Origin: an uncultured Eubacteriales bacterium
GTDB lineage: Bacteria; Bacillota; Clostridia; Lachnospirales; Lachnospiraceae
DNA: 64,000 bases
Direction: 5' to 3'
Assembly: GCA_900315015.1 (NCBI GenBank)
Contig: OMXJ01000001.1
Span: forward strand, 164,773-228,772
Shown: positions 51,188 to 60,372 of the stretch, in pieces
Numbering within the stretch: the first letter of the stretch is position 1
Layout of the letters: each line of letters starts with the position of its first letter
Position numbers and translations under genes: made by a program
Notes under the pieces: model-generated
What the model was told of the DNA's origin: nothing
The model's input: the letters and a program-made list of their open reading frames with translations, nothing else
Databases searched by the model: none

Positions 51188-51803
51188 AATAAAAAGGATA
51201 CTCCTAGTAGATGATGAAAATATGCTACTAGATAGCCTGGAAATCATACTATCACTGAATGGTTATGAAATAATAGGGAAAGCCAATGATGGGATGGCAG
51301 CTCTTGAAATATTAAAGGAAAAGGAATGCGACATAGCACTTGTGGACCTTAATATGAAGGGAATGGGCGGAATAGAACTGATAGGACGCCTTAAGAAGAA
51401 ATATCCGAAGGTGAAGATATTAGTACTTACTACCTTCTATGATGATAAGAATATCACTGAAGCAATCGCAGGAGGAGCAGACGGATATTTATTAAAGGAT
51501 AGCGGCAAGGATGCAATACTCGGAGCAATAAAACAGCTCCAGGGCGGAATTACAGTGCTAGATGGTAAGGTAATGCAAAGACTGACAGCTCTTGTAAGCA
51601 ATAATGATAAGCCGGACATTACTACAGAGCTAACAGAAAGAGAAAAGCAGATATGCTATTTACTTGCCGATGGCTGCACGAATAAGCAGATAGCAGAAAA
51701 GCTCTACATATCTGAAGGAACCGTAAAGAACTATATCTCAGTAATATATGATAAAACTGGAATACACGATAGAGTTCAGTTAGCTATAGCACTTCATGAG
51801 TAA
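51177..51803 (+). CDS. NarL/LuxR-type response regulator
   Basis: A 208-residue regulator. The receiver domain (about 5-120) has the acidic pair in LLVDDENMLLDS, the phospho-Asp in IALVDLNMKGMGG (about 59), Thr in VLTTFYDDK, and Lys in GYLLKDSGK. The LuxR-type HTH fills about 145-205 (ELTEREKQICYLLADGCTNK, QIAEKLYISEGTVKNYISVI). It is co-translated with its kinase. Paired TGACC/GGTCA sites before the ABC operon are the best candidates for its binding sites. Confidence 0.93.
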   Translation: MNSEIKRILLVDDENMLLDSLEIILSLNGYEIIGKANDGMAALEILKEKECDIALVDLNMKGMGGIELIGRLKKKYPKVKILVLTTFYDDKNITEAIAGGADGYLLKDSGKDAILGAIKQLQGGITVLDGKVMQRLTALVSNNDKPDITTELTEREKQICYLLADGCTNKQIAEKLYISEGTVKNYISVIYDKTGIHDRVQLAIALHE

Positions 51804-51860
51804 AAAGTTTAGTGAAATTATGTCATGTAAAAAGCTAAGCTTATTATTGAAAGTAAAAAA

Positions 51861-51914
51861 AAGACGTTAAAATAAAGGCGTTATAATAAGGCGTTAAAAT
51901 AAAGGCGTTAATAT
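51861..51914 (+). repeat. 13-14-bp tandem repeat, four copies
   Basis: Units AAGACGTTAAAAT and AAGGCGTTATAAT and similar, from 51861, 51875, 51888 and 51902, in the spacer after the response regulator gene. Confidence 0.8.
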
Positions 51915-51929
51915 AAAGACAGCAAAATG

Positions 51930-51974
51930 TGACCATGGTAATACTTTTTTATATGAAAAATATGACCTTGGTCA
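51930..51974 (+). promoter_or_regulatory. Paired operator candidates of the ABC operon
   Basis: A perfect dyad TGACCTTGGTCA (51963-51974) and a near copy TGACCATGGTAA (51930-51941) start 33 bp apart, three helical turns. With the -10 box at 52002, the near site is centred about 45 bp and the far one about 78 bp upstream of the predicted start, positions typical for an activator. Confidence 0.6.
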
Positions 51975-52001
51975 CTATTTTTATGCAAAGAAATTTAGTA
52001 T

Positions 52002-52007
52002 TATAAT
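52002..52007 (+). promoter_or_regulatory. -10 box of the ABC operon
   Basis: A perfect TATAAT. The -35 region 17 bp upstream (TTTTAT) is poor, consistent with a promoter that needs the adjacent regulator. Confidence 0.6.
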
Positions 52008-52055
52008 GGCGTAAGATATTAATATCAAGAAAAACAAAAATGAAAGGGTAAATAT

Positions 52056-53216
52056 ATGAAAAAAGGAATATCGGCGGTAAAGTATATCAGAAATAACAAA
52101 CGCACCTGTTTTGTACTTATAATAGCTTTCGCCCTGACCATCATGGTAATGTATGTAATAAATTTTCTTCTGTCAGCGACAAAGGAAAGTTTTAAAACGA
52201 TAATGCTAGAGATGCCTAAAAAAGTATTGTACGCAAATCTTAGTGATGCAGCCTATGGAATAAATGAGGAAGACTTTGCCACGCATGAAGAATATGTGGA
52301 AAAGTATCAAGAAACAGTAGAAGAAACCGAAAACAAAATGAGAGCACTAGACGGAGTAAAATTTGTAAAGAGAGCTCAAAAGATAGATACAAAATATGCA
52401 GGCATCATAGGAATGGTAGTATATGAAACTCCGCTTTTAGAAAAAGAAGAAATAAAGGGCTATATTGATCATTTTAATGCAAAGCTGATAGATGGAAAAA
52501 TGCCGGAAGAGCCAGGAGATATTTTAGTAGATAAAAATGTATTCGCAAACAGGCACTATGAAATAGGTGGCTATTATATGAAAGATTTTTACGGAGAGAC
52601 CTTTAAGGTTTGCGGAGTCATAGAATCGGATTACATGATATGCGTTGGAATGCCGAACGGTTTTACAAACAGTGGCTGGTATACAGTAATATGCATTGAT
52701 GAACCTATAACGCAGTTCAAGGACATAGCAGAAAAACTGGATCTAAACATAAGCGAAACAGAAGATATAATAGACGCAAATGACTATAGAGCATTTTATG
52801 ATGACGACGTAGTAAAGTCCATAGACTCTTCAATGGACATAATAATACTAGTAGTAATGATCTTTCTTGCAGTCTCAGTAATAGTAGCCTATGTATCATT
52901 TATGAGAAACAGAGTAAGTGAATATTGCCTGTATTCATCTATAGGATACTCAAAAAAGAGCATCTACGCAATGATGATGCGTGAAATGATTATAATATTT
53001 GCAGCAGGAATAATAATAGGAGCCATGATTGCAGGTGTTATAGTAATATTCCTGAATAAGACGGCGGTAGAGCCAATGGGACTAATAGGAAAGCTGGTAG
53101 ATTTAAATCAGATAAGTAAAATTATGACAGCGATAATCTGTATTATCGGACTGTTACAGATTCCAGCAGTAATGACAATAAACAGCATCAAAACAATCGA
53201 CATGATAGAAGACTAA
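52056..53216 (+). CDS. ABC exporter permease, FtsX/MacB type (1)
   Basis: A 386-residue permease. One N-terminal membrane helix (about 18-38), an extracytoplasmic domain of about 210 residues, and three C-terminal helices (about 263-283, 310-333 and 355-378) give the FtsX/MacB topology. The FVKRAQKIDTKYAGIIG stretch lies in the external domain. Such proteins usually move or sense peptides or lipids at the membrane surface. It is the first gene of a three-gene operon (11 bp to the ATPase gene) placed next to a two-component system, an arrangement typical of antimicrobial-peptide resistance or lantibiotic immunity. Confidence 0.85.
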   Translation: MKKGISAVKYIRNNKRTCFVLIIAFALTIMVMYVINFLLSATKESFKTIMLEMPKKVLYANLSDAAYGINEEDFATHEEYVEKYQETVEETENKMRALDGVKFVKRAQKIDTKYAGIIGMVVYETPLLEKEEIKGYIDHFNAKLIDGKMPEEPGDILVDKNVFANRHYEIGGYYMKDFYGETFKVCGVIESDYMICVGMPNGFTNSGWYTVICIDEPITQFKDIAEKLDLNISETEDIIDANDYRAFYDDDVVKSIDSSMDIIILVVMIFLAVSVIVAYVSFMRNRVSEYCLYSSIGYSKKSIYAMMMREMIIIFAAGIIIGAMIAGVIVIFLNKTAVEPMGLIGKLVDLNQISKIMTAIICIIGLLQIPAVMTINSIKTIDMIED

Positions 53217-53227
53217 AGGAGAAGAAA

Positions 53228-53905
53228 ATGTTTGAAGTAAAGAAAATCAGCATGATATATGATATGGATAAGGATGAAAAAATGTATGCCCTAAACGGTT
53301 TTGACTTATCTCTTCCAGATAAAGGAATAGTAGGAATAGTTGGACCTAGTGGAAGCGGAAAAAGTACTCTTATGTACTGTTTATCAACACTTAAGCAGCC
53401 TACTGAGGGAGAGGTAATATATAACGGAAAAAATCTAGAAAGCATATCCCTTAAGGAACGTGAAAGATTACGCAGAGAGGACTTCGGCTTTGTATTTCAA
53501 AAGCATTATCTTGTGCCATATATGAGCGCAATGGATAATGTACTAGTTGCAGCAAATAATCAAAATGGAGCTAGTAAAAAAGCCGCAGAATTTCTTAAAT
53601 CGCTTGGAATAAAAGAAAAAGAATTCGGGAAAAAGCCATCAAAGCTATCAGGCGGTCAGTGCCAGAGAGTTGCCATAGCAAGGGCGATGATAAATGATCC
53701 AAAGGTAGTATTTGCCGATGAACCAACAGCAGCCCTAGATCATGAAAATGCCTTTAATGTCATGAAAATATTAAAGAGCTATGCAAAGGATAAGTTGGTA
53801 ATAGTAGTAACCCATGACCGTTCAATATTAACAGACGTAGATATGACAGTTGAAATGTGGGACGGTAATATAAGCAGCATAAATAGAAAAGAGGAGATAA
53901 AATGA
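53228..53905 (+). CDS. ABC transporter ATP-binding protein (MacB/LolD type)
   Basis: A 225-residue ATPase. The Walker A is GPSGSGKST (39-47), the Q-loop is FVFQKHYLVPYMSAMDNVLV, the signature is LSGGQCQRVAIARA, the Walker B is VVFADEPTAALD, and the H-loop is VVTHD. All are intact. The close LolD/MacB wording fits export-type or mechanotransmission systems. It overlaps the second permease start by 4 bp and follows the first by 11 bp. Confidence 0.95.
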   Translation: MFEVKKISMIYDMDKDEKMYALNGFDLSLPDKGIVGIVGPSGSGKSTLMYCLSTLKQPTEGEVIYNGKNLESISLKERERLRREDFGFVFQKHYLVPYMSAMDNVLVAANNQNGASKKAAEFLKSLGIKEKEFGKKPSKLSGGQCQRVAIARAMINDPKVVFADEPTAALDHENAFNVMKILKSYAKDKLVIVVTHDRSILTDVDMTVEMWDGNISSINRKEEIK

Positions 53906-54999
53906 AACCTTTTTCCGCAGCGTATTATGTGAAAAACAATAAAATGAGAAGTATGATCATAATCCTTATGATGATAATGACGACATTTCTATTACTAGCA
54001 GGAAATTACATTGAAAGCCTTGATTGGTACTGGAATGGAGCAAGAAAAGCAAATGAAGATATTGTAATGGTAGAAGCTTATGATTTAGATTCTTTAGAGG
54101 ATTATTCGGATGTAATAAAAGATATAAAAGAGGATAAAGAGCTTGAATGCTTTGAAAGAACCGGTTATGGCATAAGTGGACTTGGATGGACGTGTACCCT
54201 GGGATTTAAAATGGGATCAAGTAGTTATTTATTCAATTCTAAAGAAGATTTAGCAAGAGCCTTTGAGCTTATGGGAATAGAATGTGACCTTACAGATGTA
54301 AAAAACGGCAGTATAATAATGGGAGACACACATTTAAGGAACATAAACCACAAAAAGGGTGATGTAATAGAAGCAAGTGAATTAACAAAAATTGAAATTG
54401 ATGATTTTACCATAGATGCAGTGATAGAAAATACTGACAGCTTTGTATTGTACAGTGTATATGATGGTGGTGAAAAATTATACAGAGCGAACATAATGAG
54501 CTCTAGCTTAAATGCAGAGGAAATAAGAAATAGGATAAGTGAAATAGCAGGAGAGAGAAAGATTAGAATATATGATAACAATATGAAGTTAATTAATGAA
54601 CAGTTTGATCCTTTTAAGGCATTAACATTATTAGGAAGTGTTCTTCTTTCCATAATAATGGCTGTAACGACAAACTCAGTAATAACAGGACAGTATATAA
54701 AGAGAACCTATGAATTTGGAGTATATAGGGCGCTAGGAATACAAAAGGGCAGGATAAAGAGAAAATGCTGCGCTGAGATATTACTTATGGATGCTGTAGC
54801 AGTAGTAATAGGAATTGCGCTTATATTTATAAGCTCCTTTATCTTAAATGAACTCTATTATATGCCGAAGGGACAGTATCTGCCTTACTATTCAAAATTA
54901 GGAATTGAATGCTTCCTAATAGCAAACGTACTTGTAGTAGTACCGATGATGTTATTAAAAGGAAGGCAGATGGCAAAGGCTGATATTACAGAATTCTAA
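53902..54999 (+). CDS. ABC exporter permease, FtsX/MacB type (2)
   Basis: A 365-residue permease with the same plan as the first: one N-terminal helix (about 14-32, IILMMIMTTFLLLAGNYI), an external domain, and three C-terminal helices (about 237-258, 290-312 and 335-352). ITGQYIKRTYEFGVYRALGI is the typical cytoplasmic loop that contacts the ATPase. The two permeases are clearly different in sequence, so the transporter is a heterodimer. ATG 53902 overlaps the ATPase stop. Confidence 0.85.
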   Translation: MKPFSAAYYVKNNKMRSMIIILMMIMTTFLLLAGNYIESLDWYWNGARKANEDIVMVEAYDLDSLEDYSDVIKDIKEDKELECFERTGYGISGLGWTCTLGFKMGSSSYLFNSKEDLARAFELMGIECDLTDVKNGSIIMGDTHLRNINHKKGDVIEASELTKIEIDDFTIDAVIENTDSFVLYSVYDGGEKLYRANIMSSSLNAEEIRNRISEIAGERKIRIYDNNMKLINEQFDPFKALTLLGSVLLSIIMAVTTNSVITGQYIKRTYEFGVYRALGIQKGRIKRKCCAEILLMDAVAVVIGIALIFISSFILNELYYMPKGQYLPYYSKLGIECFLIANVLVVVPMMLLKGRQMAKADITEF

Positions 55000-55102
55000 A
55001 TGAGACTAAATTTTAAATATTTATCTTAAAAACAACATACAAAATGTTAATATTATTTTAGAATGTTTATTTGTTAATTAATAGTAGTTACATTTTTTTT
55101 AG

Positions 55103-55130
55103 TTGTAAATGGCTTTTAATAGTATATAAT
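55103..55130 (+). promoter_or_regulatory. Promoter of the surface-protein gene
   Basis: TTGTAA (55103-55108), a 16-bp spacer, and TATAAT (55125-55130). Confidence 0.6.
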
Positions 55131-55132
55131 TG

Positions 55133-55180
55133 AAGTTGTAAATCACTGTAAAAGAGGTGAGCAGTGATTAAATACAACTT
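55133..55180 (+). promoter_or_regulatory. Long stem-loop in the surface-protein leader
   Basis: The left arm AAGTTGTA plus AATCACTG (55133-55148) pairs with CAGTGATT and TACAACTT (55162-55169 and 55173-55180), leaving a 3-nt bulge and a 13-nt loop. It begins at about the predicted transcription start and ends just before the AGGGGG ribosome binding site, so it may protect the mRNA or act as an operator. Confidence 0.6.
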
Positions 55181-55194
55181 AGGGGGATAATTTA

Positions 55195-58100
55195 ATGAAG
55201 GAAAAGATGGTTTTAAACCGCAGGCTTAAAAAAAGTCTTGTGGCGATGATTCTTGCTGTCGTAATGGTAGTGGTAAATATTGGCTATAGTGCGATAACAG
55301 GAGAAGGTCTTAGGGAATTAGGAGCAAAGGAGACAATGCCATTAAGCAAGGTCACTGATTCACTTGAAATAAGTGAAATCAAGAATGGCACGACAGATCT
55401 TCTAAAGGAAGCTAATCCTACACTTGAGTATGGCGACATGATCATAGTAACGATGAACTGGACATTTGATGACAATCAAAAAATCAATGTAGATGATGAA
55501 TATACATACCAGCTTCCAGATGCAGTATTATTTACACCGACAAGTGGATCAATACTAGATGGTGGAAAAACGGTTGGAAAATATACCATTTCAGGTAATG
55601 ACATTACCGTTGTTTATACAGATGCAAACTTCTGTAATGGAACAAAAAGAAAGGGAAAGCTTTCTTTTGAAGGAAAGGTATTAGACGATGGCACAGGAGA
55701 AAAGGACCTTACCATAGAGTTTCCAGAGGTAAAGGTAAGTGTTACTGTACATATGGTTGAGCCATCAGTTACACCAGAAATAAATGTAAAGAAGTCAATA
55801 GATAGAAAAGACCTTGGCGGACATACTCATATGAGCTATGTTACAGTTATATCCAAGGGTAATAACTCATCAATTAAATTAACAGATGAAATCTGGCCAG
55901 GAGCATCAATGCTTGATGCGCCGGTAATAACTGATGCAGATGGCAAATTAATTGATGAATCAAGATATACCTACACAAAGATAAATGATAGAATGTATAC
56001 AGTAGATATTCTATCAATGAAAAATAATGAGGAAATTTACTTAAGCTACCCTATTGGAGTAACTGATGAGATGTATTCATGGGATTCGGCTAAAAAGGTA
56101 GCTAGTGATAATAAAAAGTATTACTCTTCAGGATATGAGGGATGGGTATCTTCAAGGGCAAATGTATATAGTGCCGAGGATCCAACGACTGATCCTGATC
56201 CACAGCGTCACAATGCGTGGGCAGATGTAACAACACTTAAGGGTTCATTCAGTAAGTGGTATGATCCATCTGAAAGTGTAATAGATAAGGGACTTATGAG
56301 CTGGACAATTCCGGTTTATAATATTGCAGGAACTGATTATACAGATGGATATATTATTGATACATTCCCAGCAAATACATCATATGTAGAGGGATCATTA
56401 TATATTAAGGGTAATTCAGTAATAAATAATGCACCAGTATCAGATTATGTAACAGTAGATGTAAAAAATGAAAATGGAATAGATGTAGTTACATTTAAAT
56501 TTACTTCAAAGCTTATTGAGTATTTAAAGACAGAGGGAAATGATAAGGTTTCTCTTAAATATTTACTTAAGGTAGACGAGCAGCATAAAGATGTTGTAAG
56601 ATATACCAACCATGCAGGTCTTTATTACAATGGATACTTGATTAAAGATAAGGATGAGTCAGCTGACTATAAAATGCCAGAGCCTCTTACAAAGACTGGA
56701 AATTATAATTCAGTAACTGCACCATACGCTGATTATACAATTACAATCAATCCAGCTTCTTTAAACATGAATCCAGCAGGAGATACTTTAACTTTAATCG
56801 ATGAATTAAGCGCATCATATGATCTTGATGTAGCATCTATTAAGTTAAATGGTATTACACCAGTAAGCGGAGTAGTATCATACGATTCTGCAAATCATAA
56901 GATGACGCTTAACCTTAAGGACAGTACATCATATATTCTTACTTATAGAGTAAGAGTAAATCTTGCACCAGGTTCAACACTTGGCGATGATAATAGTGCA
57001 AATGAAGCCACATTGAAGGCTGATGACAGCGTAATTAAAAGTGTAGTAAAGAAGTTCAATACTGAAGTTTTTGATAGTGCAGGAAGCTCATCTTCAGTGG
57101 TAAAGAGTGCTACTCTTGAAATTGTAAAGCATGACTCAAAGTCAAATGTAGAGGTATTAAGCGGAGCAGAGTTTGAGCTCTTCGAGATGGTAGTGGCAGC
57201 AGAAGGATATGTAGAATCATCTTCAGTTACAGCAACTACAGGAGCTGATGGAAAGGCAGTATTTAATAACCTTCAGAGAGATATTATCTATATGCTTAAG
57301 GAAACAAAAGCACCAGCAGGTTATGAATTAAGTTCAGAGCCGAGTTTCTATGCATTTAAGTATAATGAAAATACTTCATCACTTCCTAGCAGCGTAGTAT
57401 ATAATGGAAAGACATATGGACTCAATGTTGTTTCAGCAGAAAAGGTAAGTGCTGATTATTACATTTCAAATGTAAAGGAGCAGGTACCAACAACCACAAC
57501 TACAACAACCCAGGAGCCAACCACAACTACAACAACACAGGAGTCAACAACAACTACAACAACAACTACAACAACCCAGGAGCCAACCACAACTACAACA
57601 ACAACGCAGGCACCTACAACAACTACAACAACAACGCAGGAGCCTACAACAACTACAACAACAACGCAGGAGCCTACAACAACTACAACAACAACGCAGG
57701 AGCCAACAACTACTACAACAACAACCCAGGCACCTACAACAACTACAACAACAACGCAGGAGCCTACAACAACTACAACAACAACCCAGGCACCTACAAC
57801 AACAGCACAGGCAACTACAACAGGTACAACTACAACAACCCAGATGCCTACAACAACTCAGCAGCCTGTAACAACAGCACCAATAACATTTACAGCACCT
57901 ATAATTACATATACAGTGCCTGTAATAGTAACAACAACACCAGAGGTTACAACAACAGTTGAGACAACAATGCAGGTTGTTACAACCGAAGCAACAACAG
58001 AAACAACGGCTACAACAGCCACAACGGCTACTACAGCTACCACAAGGCCTATTACAACTACTCAGCCAGTGACAGAGGAAACAACTGTACAGGAAATTAC

Positions 58101-58362
58101 CACAACAAGTGAAGAAACTGTTATGGTAACAACTACTACAACAGAGGAAACTACCACAACAACTGATGATGGTCTCATTGATCTTTTTGATGATGATAAT
58201 CCTATGGGCGATGTAGATGTAGATGATAATGGAAATGTTGGAGGAGATGATAGGCTTCCAAAGACAGGTACAACTCCAATAGTATACTACGTAGGCTTTG
58301 GTTTAATTGCATTAATACTTGGAACAGTAATCGTATCAGGTAAGCGTGAAGAAGAGAACTGA
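55195..58362 (+). CDS. LPxTG-anchored adhesin-like surface protein
   Basis: A 1055-residue cell-wall protein. It begins with a signal peptide (about 1-35). Next come several Ig-like adhesin modules (about 36-635), the first resembling collagen-binding/SdrG-type domains. A SpaA/Cna_B-type domain follows (about 638-765: LEIVKHDSKSNVEVLSGAEF, YMLKETKAPAGYEL). A Thr-rich stalk of TTTTTTQEP/QAP units covers about 766-890, with a looser Thr/Val-rich stretch to 1000. The sortase motif LPKTG is at about 1021, then a membrane helix and a KREEEN tail. It likely mediates adhesion. The repeat stalk may vary in length between strains. Confidence 0.92.
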   Translation: MKEKMVLNRRLKKSLVAMILAVVMVVVNIGYSAITGEGLRELGAKETMPLSKVTDSLEISEIKNGTTDLLKEANPTLEYGDMIIVTMNWTFDDNQKINVDDEYTYQLPDAVLFTPTSGSILDGGKTVGKYTISGNDITVVYTDANFCNGTKRKGKLSFEGKVLDDGTGEKDLTIEFPEVKVSVTVHMVEPSVTPEINVKKSIDRKDLGGHTHMSYVTVISKGNNSSIKLTDEIWPGASMLDAPVITDADGKLIDESRYTYTKINDRMYTVDILSMKNNEEIYLSYPIGVTDEMYSWDSAKKVASDNKKYYSSGYEGWVSSRANVYSAEDPTTDPDPQRHNAWADVTTLKGSFSKWYDPSESVIDKGLMSWTIPVYNIAGTDYTDGYIIDTFPANTSYVEGSLYIKGNSVINNAPVSDYVTVDVKNENGIDVVTFKFTSKLIEYLKTEGNDKVSLKYLLKVDEQHKDVVRYTNHAGLYYNGYLIKDKDESADYKMPEPLTKTGNYNSVTAPYADYTITINPASLNMNPAGDTLTLIDELSASYDLDVASIKLNGITPVSGVVSYDSANHKMTLNLKDSTSYILTYRVRVNLAPGSTLGDDNSANEATLKADDSVIKSVVKKFNTEVFDSAGSSSSVVKSATLEIVKHDSKSNVEVLSGAEFELFEMVVAAEGYVESSSVTATTGADGKAVFNNLQRDIIYMLKETKAPAGYELSSEPSFYAFKYNENTSSLPSSVVYNGKTYGLNVVSAEKVSADYYISNVKEQVPTTTTTTTQEPTTTTTTQESTTTTTTTTTTQEPTTTTTTTQAPTTTTTTTQEPTTTTTTTQEPTTTTTTTQEPTTTTTTTQAPTTTTTTTQEPTTTTTTTQAPTTTAQATTTGTTTTTQMPTTTQQPVTTAPITFTAPIITYTVPVIVTTTPEVTTTVETTMQVVTTEATTETTATTATTATTATTRPITTTQPVTEETTVQEITTTSEETVMVTTTTTEETTTTTDDGLIDLFDDDNPMGDVDVDDNGNVGGDDRLPKTGTTPIVYYVGFGLIALILGTVIVSGKREEEN
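57489..57860 (+). repeat. Coding repeat array (Thr-rich stalk)
   Basis: Near-identical units of 27-42 bp made of ACA/ACT triplets ending in CAGGAGCC(T/A) or CAGGCACCT. The most regular part is 57570-57800 with a 30-bp period. Such arrays are prone to slippage. Confidence 0.9.
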
Positions 58363-58400
58363 TCTTTTATGAGTTTTGAGGGAAAAAACTAAAAGCAATA

Positions 58401-58436
58401 AAAAGCGGTCAGACGGAACCCGTCAGACCGCTTTTT
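58401..58436 (+). terminator. Bidirectional terminator between the adhesin gene and mgtE
   Basis: A 16-bp stem with one mismatch, AAAAGCGGTC (58401-58410) with GACCGCTTTT, is flanked by A on the left and T on the right. It can serve both convergent genes. Confidence 0.9.
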
Positions 58437-58484
58437 AGTATTTAATATAGAATTGAGCTTAAGCTAAAAGATGTTATCTGTGAT

Positions 58485-59960
58485 TTATGCGACCTTCATT
58501 ACATTCAGAAGCAGTATCCAGCTCATACCGTAATAGGTTATGACCGCTACAAGATCGCTTATTGTTGTTATGAGGGGACCTGACGCAACGGCAGGATCGA
58601 CCTTGATCTTTTTAAAGAAGAGCGGAATAAGGGTTCCTACGGCACTAGATATAAGCATAGCAACAATCATTGATACGCCTATACAGCCTGAAACAGCAAA
58701 GGAAAACGACGCAGCTTTCTTTTTTATTAACATAATGTAAAGTCCTATAAACAAAAAGGAAGCAGAGCCTAGAAGCACTCCGTTGCAAAAACCGACTCTG
58801 GTTTCCTTTGAAATGAGCCGGAGTTTCTGAGTGAAGGTAAGGTTCTCATCAGTCAGGACTCTTATAGTGACAGCAAGAGACTGTGTGCCTACGTTACCTG
58901 ACATATCAAGAATAAGCGACTGGAAAGCCATTATAAGCGTAATCTGAGCAACAACCTTTTCAAATGCGCCAACAACAGTAGAAACAAGCAATCCGAGAAG
59001 AAGCAGGACCAGAAGCCAAGGCAAACGCTTTTTCATACTCTGCAAAATGGGCTCGTTCAAATCTTCTTCGGCAGTAAGACCGGCAAGCTTAACATAATCT
59101 TCGCCCATTTCATCATCAACGGCTTCGATTATGTTCTGCGATGTTATAACTCCAAGCAGCTTATTGCTTCCGTCTAGCACCGGAATAATGCTTTCGGAAT
59201 AGTCTTTAAGTTTTTCGATACAATCGGAAGTCTGCTCGTTAGCGTAAACATAAGGGAATGATGTTGCTATAAGGCTATCAAGGGGTGTGCCGCTTCTTGC
59301 CGTTATAAGATCCTTAAGGTCTATGGCTCCGTCAAATTCGCCGTTTTCGTCAACAACGAACAAGGTGGAGATGTTATCGTTTTCTTCAGCCTGTCTTATA
59401 AGCTCGTTCATTGCTTCCTTGACAGACATATTATCGCGTATTTCGATAAAATTGGTGGTCATTCTGCTACCTATTTCATCGCCGTCGAACGATGCAATAA
59501 GCTTTATTTCATTTTTGATATCAGGATCCACCAGGTCGATTATAATCGAACGCTTATCTTTTTCGGTAAGACGCAGTATTGCAACAGCAGTGTCCGTATC
59601 AAGCTTTGATATGACATCAGCGGCCTTGTGTATATCCATCTCGTTCAGGAATGCACCGGCCTTATCCTCGTCGAGATATTCGAAAATATCAGCGAGAAGT
59701 TCAAGTCTGCATACGCGGTAAAGCTTTTGCCTGTCCCTTACAGTAAAATGTGTCATAGCCTCGGCAATATCACTGCAGTGGTAGTCCTCAAGCTTATACA
59801 GCATTACCTTTGGCGTCTCGTTACTTCTTATAAGTGCTGTGATTTCAGATACATAATCAGGTTTTACGCCGGCGTTTTCGGAAACAGCGGTCTCAGAATG
59901 AAAATCTTTTTTCTCTGGATCCGAACCGTTAACAGGCATAATGATATCGTCTTTTTCCAT
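58485..59960 (-). CDS. mgtE: Magnesium transporter MgtE
   Basis: A 491-residue Mg2+ channel. In order: a variable N-terminus (about 1-45), the helical N domain (about 46-170, with EMDIHKAADVISKLDTDTAV), two CBS domains (about 175-300), and five membrane helices (about 325-490). The pore-region motif MSGNVGTQSLAVTIR is conserved. Mg2+ binding at the N and CBS domains closes the channel, so control is mainly on the protein. It is convergent with the adhesin gene, sharing a bidirectional terminator, and has its own consensus promoter at 60137-60165 with a long leader. Confidence 0.95.
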   Translation of the reverse strand: MEKDDIIMPVNGSDPEKKDFHSETAVSENAGVKPDYVSEITALIRSNETPKVMLYKLEDYHCSDIAEAMTHFTVRDRQKLYRVCRLELLADIFEYLDEDKAGAFLNEMDIHKAADVISKLDTDTAVAILRLTEKDKRSIIIDLVDPDIKNEIKLIASFDGDEIGSRMTTNFIEIRDNMSVKEAMNELIRQAEENDNISTLFVVDENGEFDGAIDLKDLITARSGTPLDSLIATSFPYVYANEQTSDCIEKLKDYSESIIPVLDGSNKLLGVITSQNIIEAVDDEMGEDYVKLAGLTAEEDLNEPILQSMKKRLPWLLVLLLLGLLVSTVVGAFEKVVAQITLIMAFQSLILDMSGNVGTQSLAVTIRVLTDENLTFTQKLRLISKETRVGFCNGVLLGSASFLFIGLYIMLIKKKAASFSFAVSGCIGVSMIVAMLISSAVGTLIPLFFKKIKVDPAVASGPLITTISDLVAVITYYGMSWILLLNVMKVA

Positions 59961-60130
59961 TTATTCCTCCTTCCTGCCATCCGGAGGTATGGAAAAAACT
60001 CCGGTCAGCCTATAAACATCGCGCATTAGCGCCACTGTCTGTATTCAAAAAATCCACCGCCTTTCAAGTATTTAAAAATTTTTGCAGGTCATACATTGCA
60101 CATTTTTAGATAAGCGTATGTACGAACCAC
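59961..60130 (-). promoter_or_regulatory. Long 5' leader of mgtE
   Basis: About 170 nt between the predicted start and the mgtE ATG. It can form a CCGGAG/CTCCGG hairpin near the start codon (on + strand CTCCGG at 59998 and CCGGAG at 59980), a GCGC/GCGC hairpin, and CATAC/GTATG pairing near its 5' end. I could not fit it to the M-box consensus. The rest of the 59961-60372 spacer holds promoter signals and no gene that I can support. Confidence 0.4.
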
Positions 60131-60136
60131 CGAATA

Positions 60137-60165
60137 ATTATACCATTTTCAAAGCCCGTTGTCAA
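60137..60165 (-). promoter_or_regulatory. Consensus sigma-A promoter of mgtE
   Basis: Read on the minus strand: TTGACA (60165-60160), a 17-bp spacer, and TATAAT (60142-60137). It is a perfect match. Confidence 0.9.
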
Positions 60166-60372
60166 TATTTTAAACGATAGATTAACGTGTGGGTATTCTT
60201 TGAATAAAAGAAAAGGGAAGGTGAAAAATAATATATATGTATATATTTTTATACGGATTCGGTGGTATAATGTTACCGGATCTGTTTTTTATTGCTATAT
60301 TATGAGTAATGATTAAAACATCTAACAATAGTACATAATACTAGAGAAAAAATAGTAATAGGGAGAAGAAAA

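Noticed and set aside
57858..58043. Minus-strand Val-rich frame opposite the adhesin
   Set aside because: It is the complement of the Thr-codon repeats (ACA/ACT give TGT/AGT and GTT-type codons) and has no ribosome binding site.
59961..60130. M-box magnesium riboswitch before mgtE
   Set aside because: The conserved M-box segments that I know could not be aligned with the leader. It is kept only as an unassigned leader.
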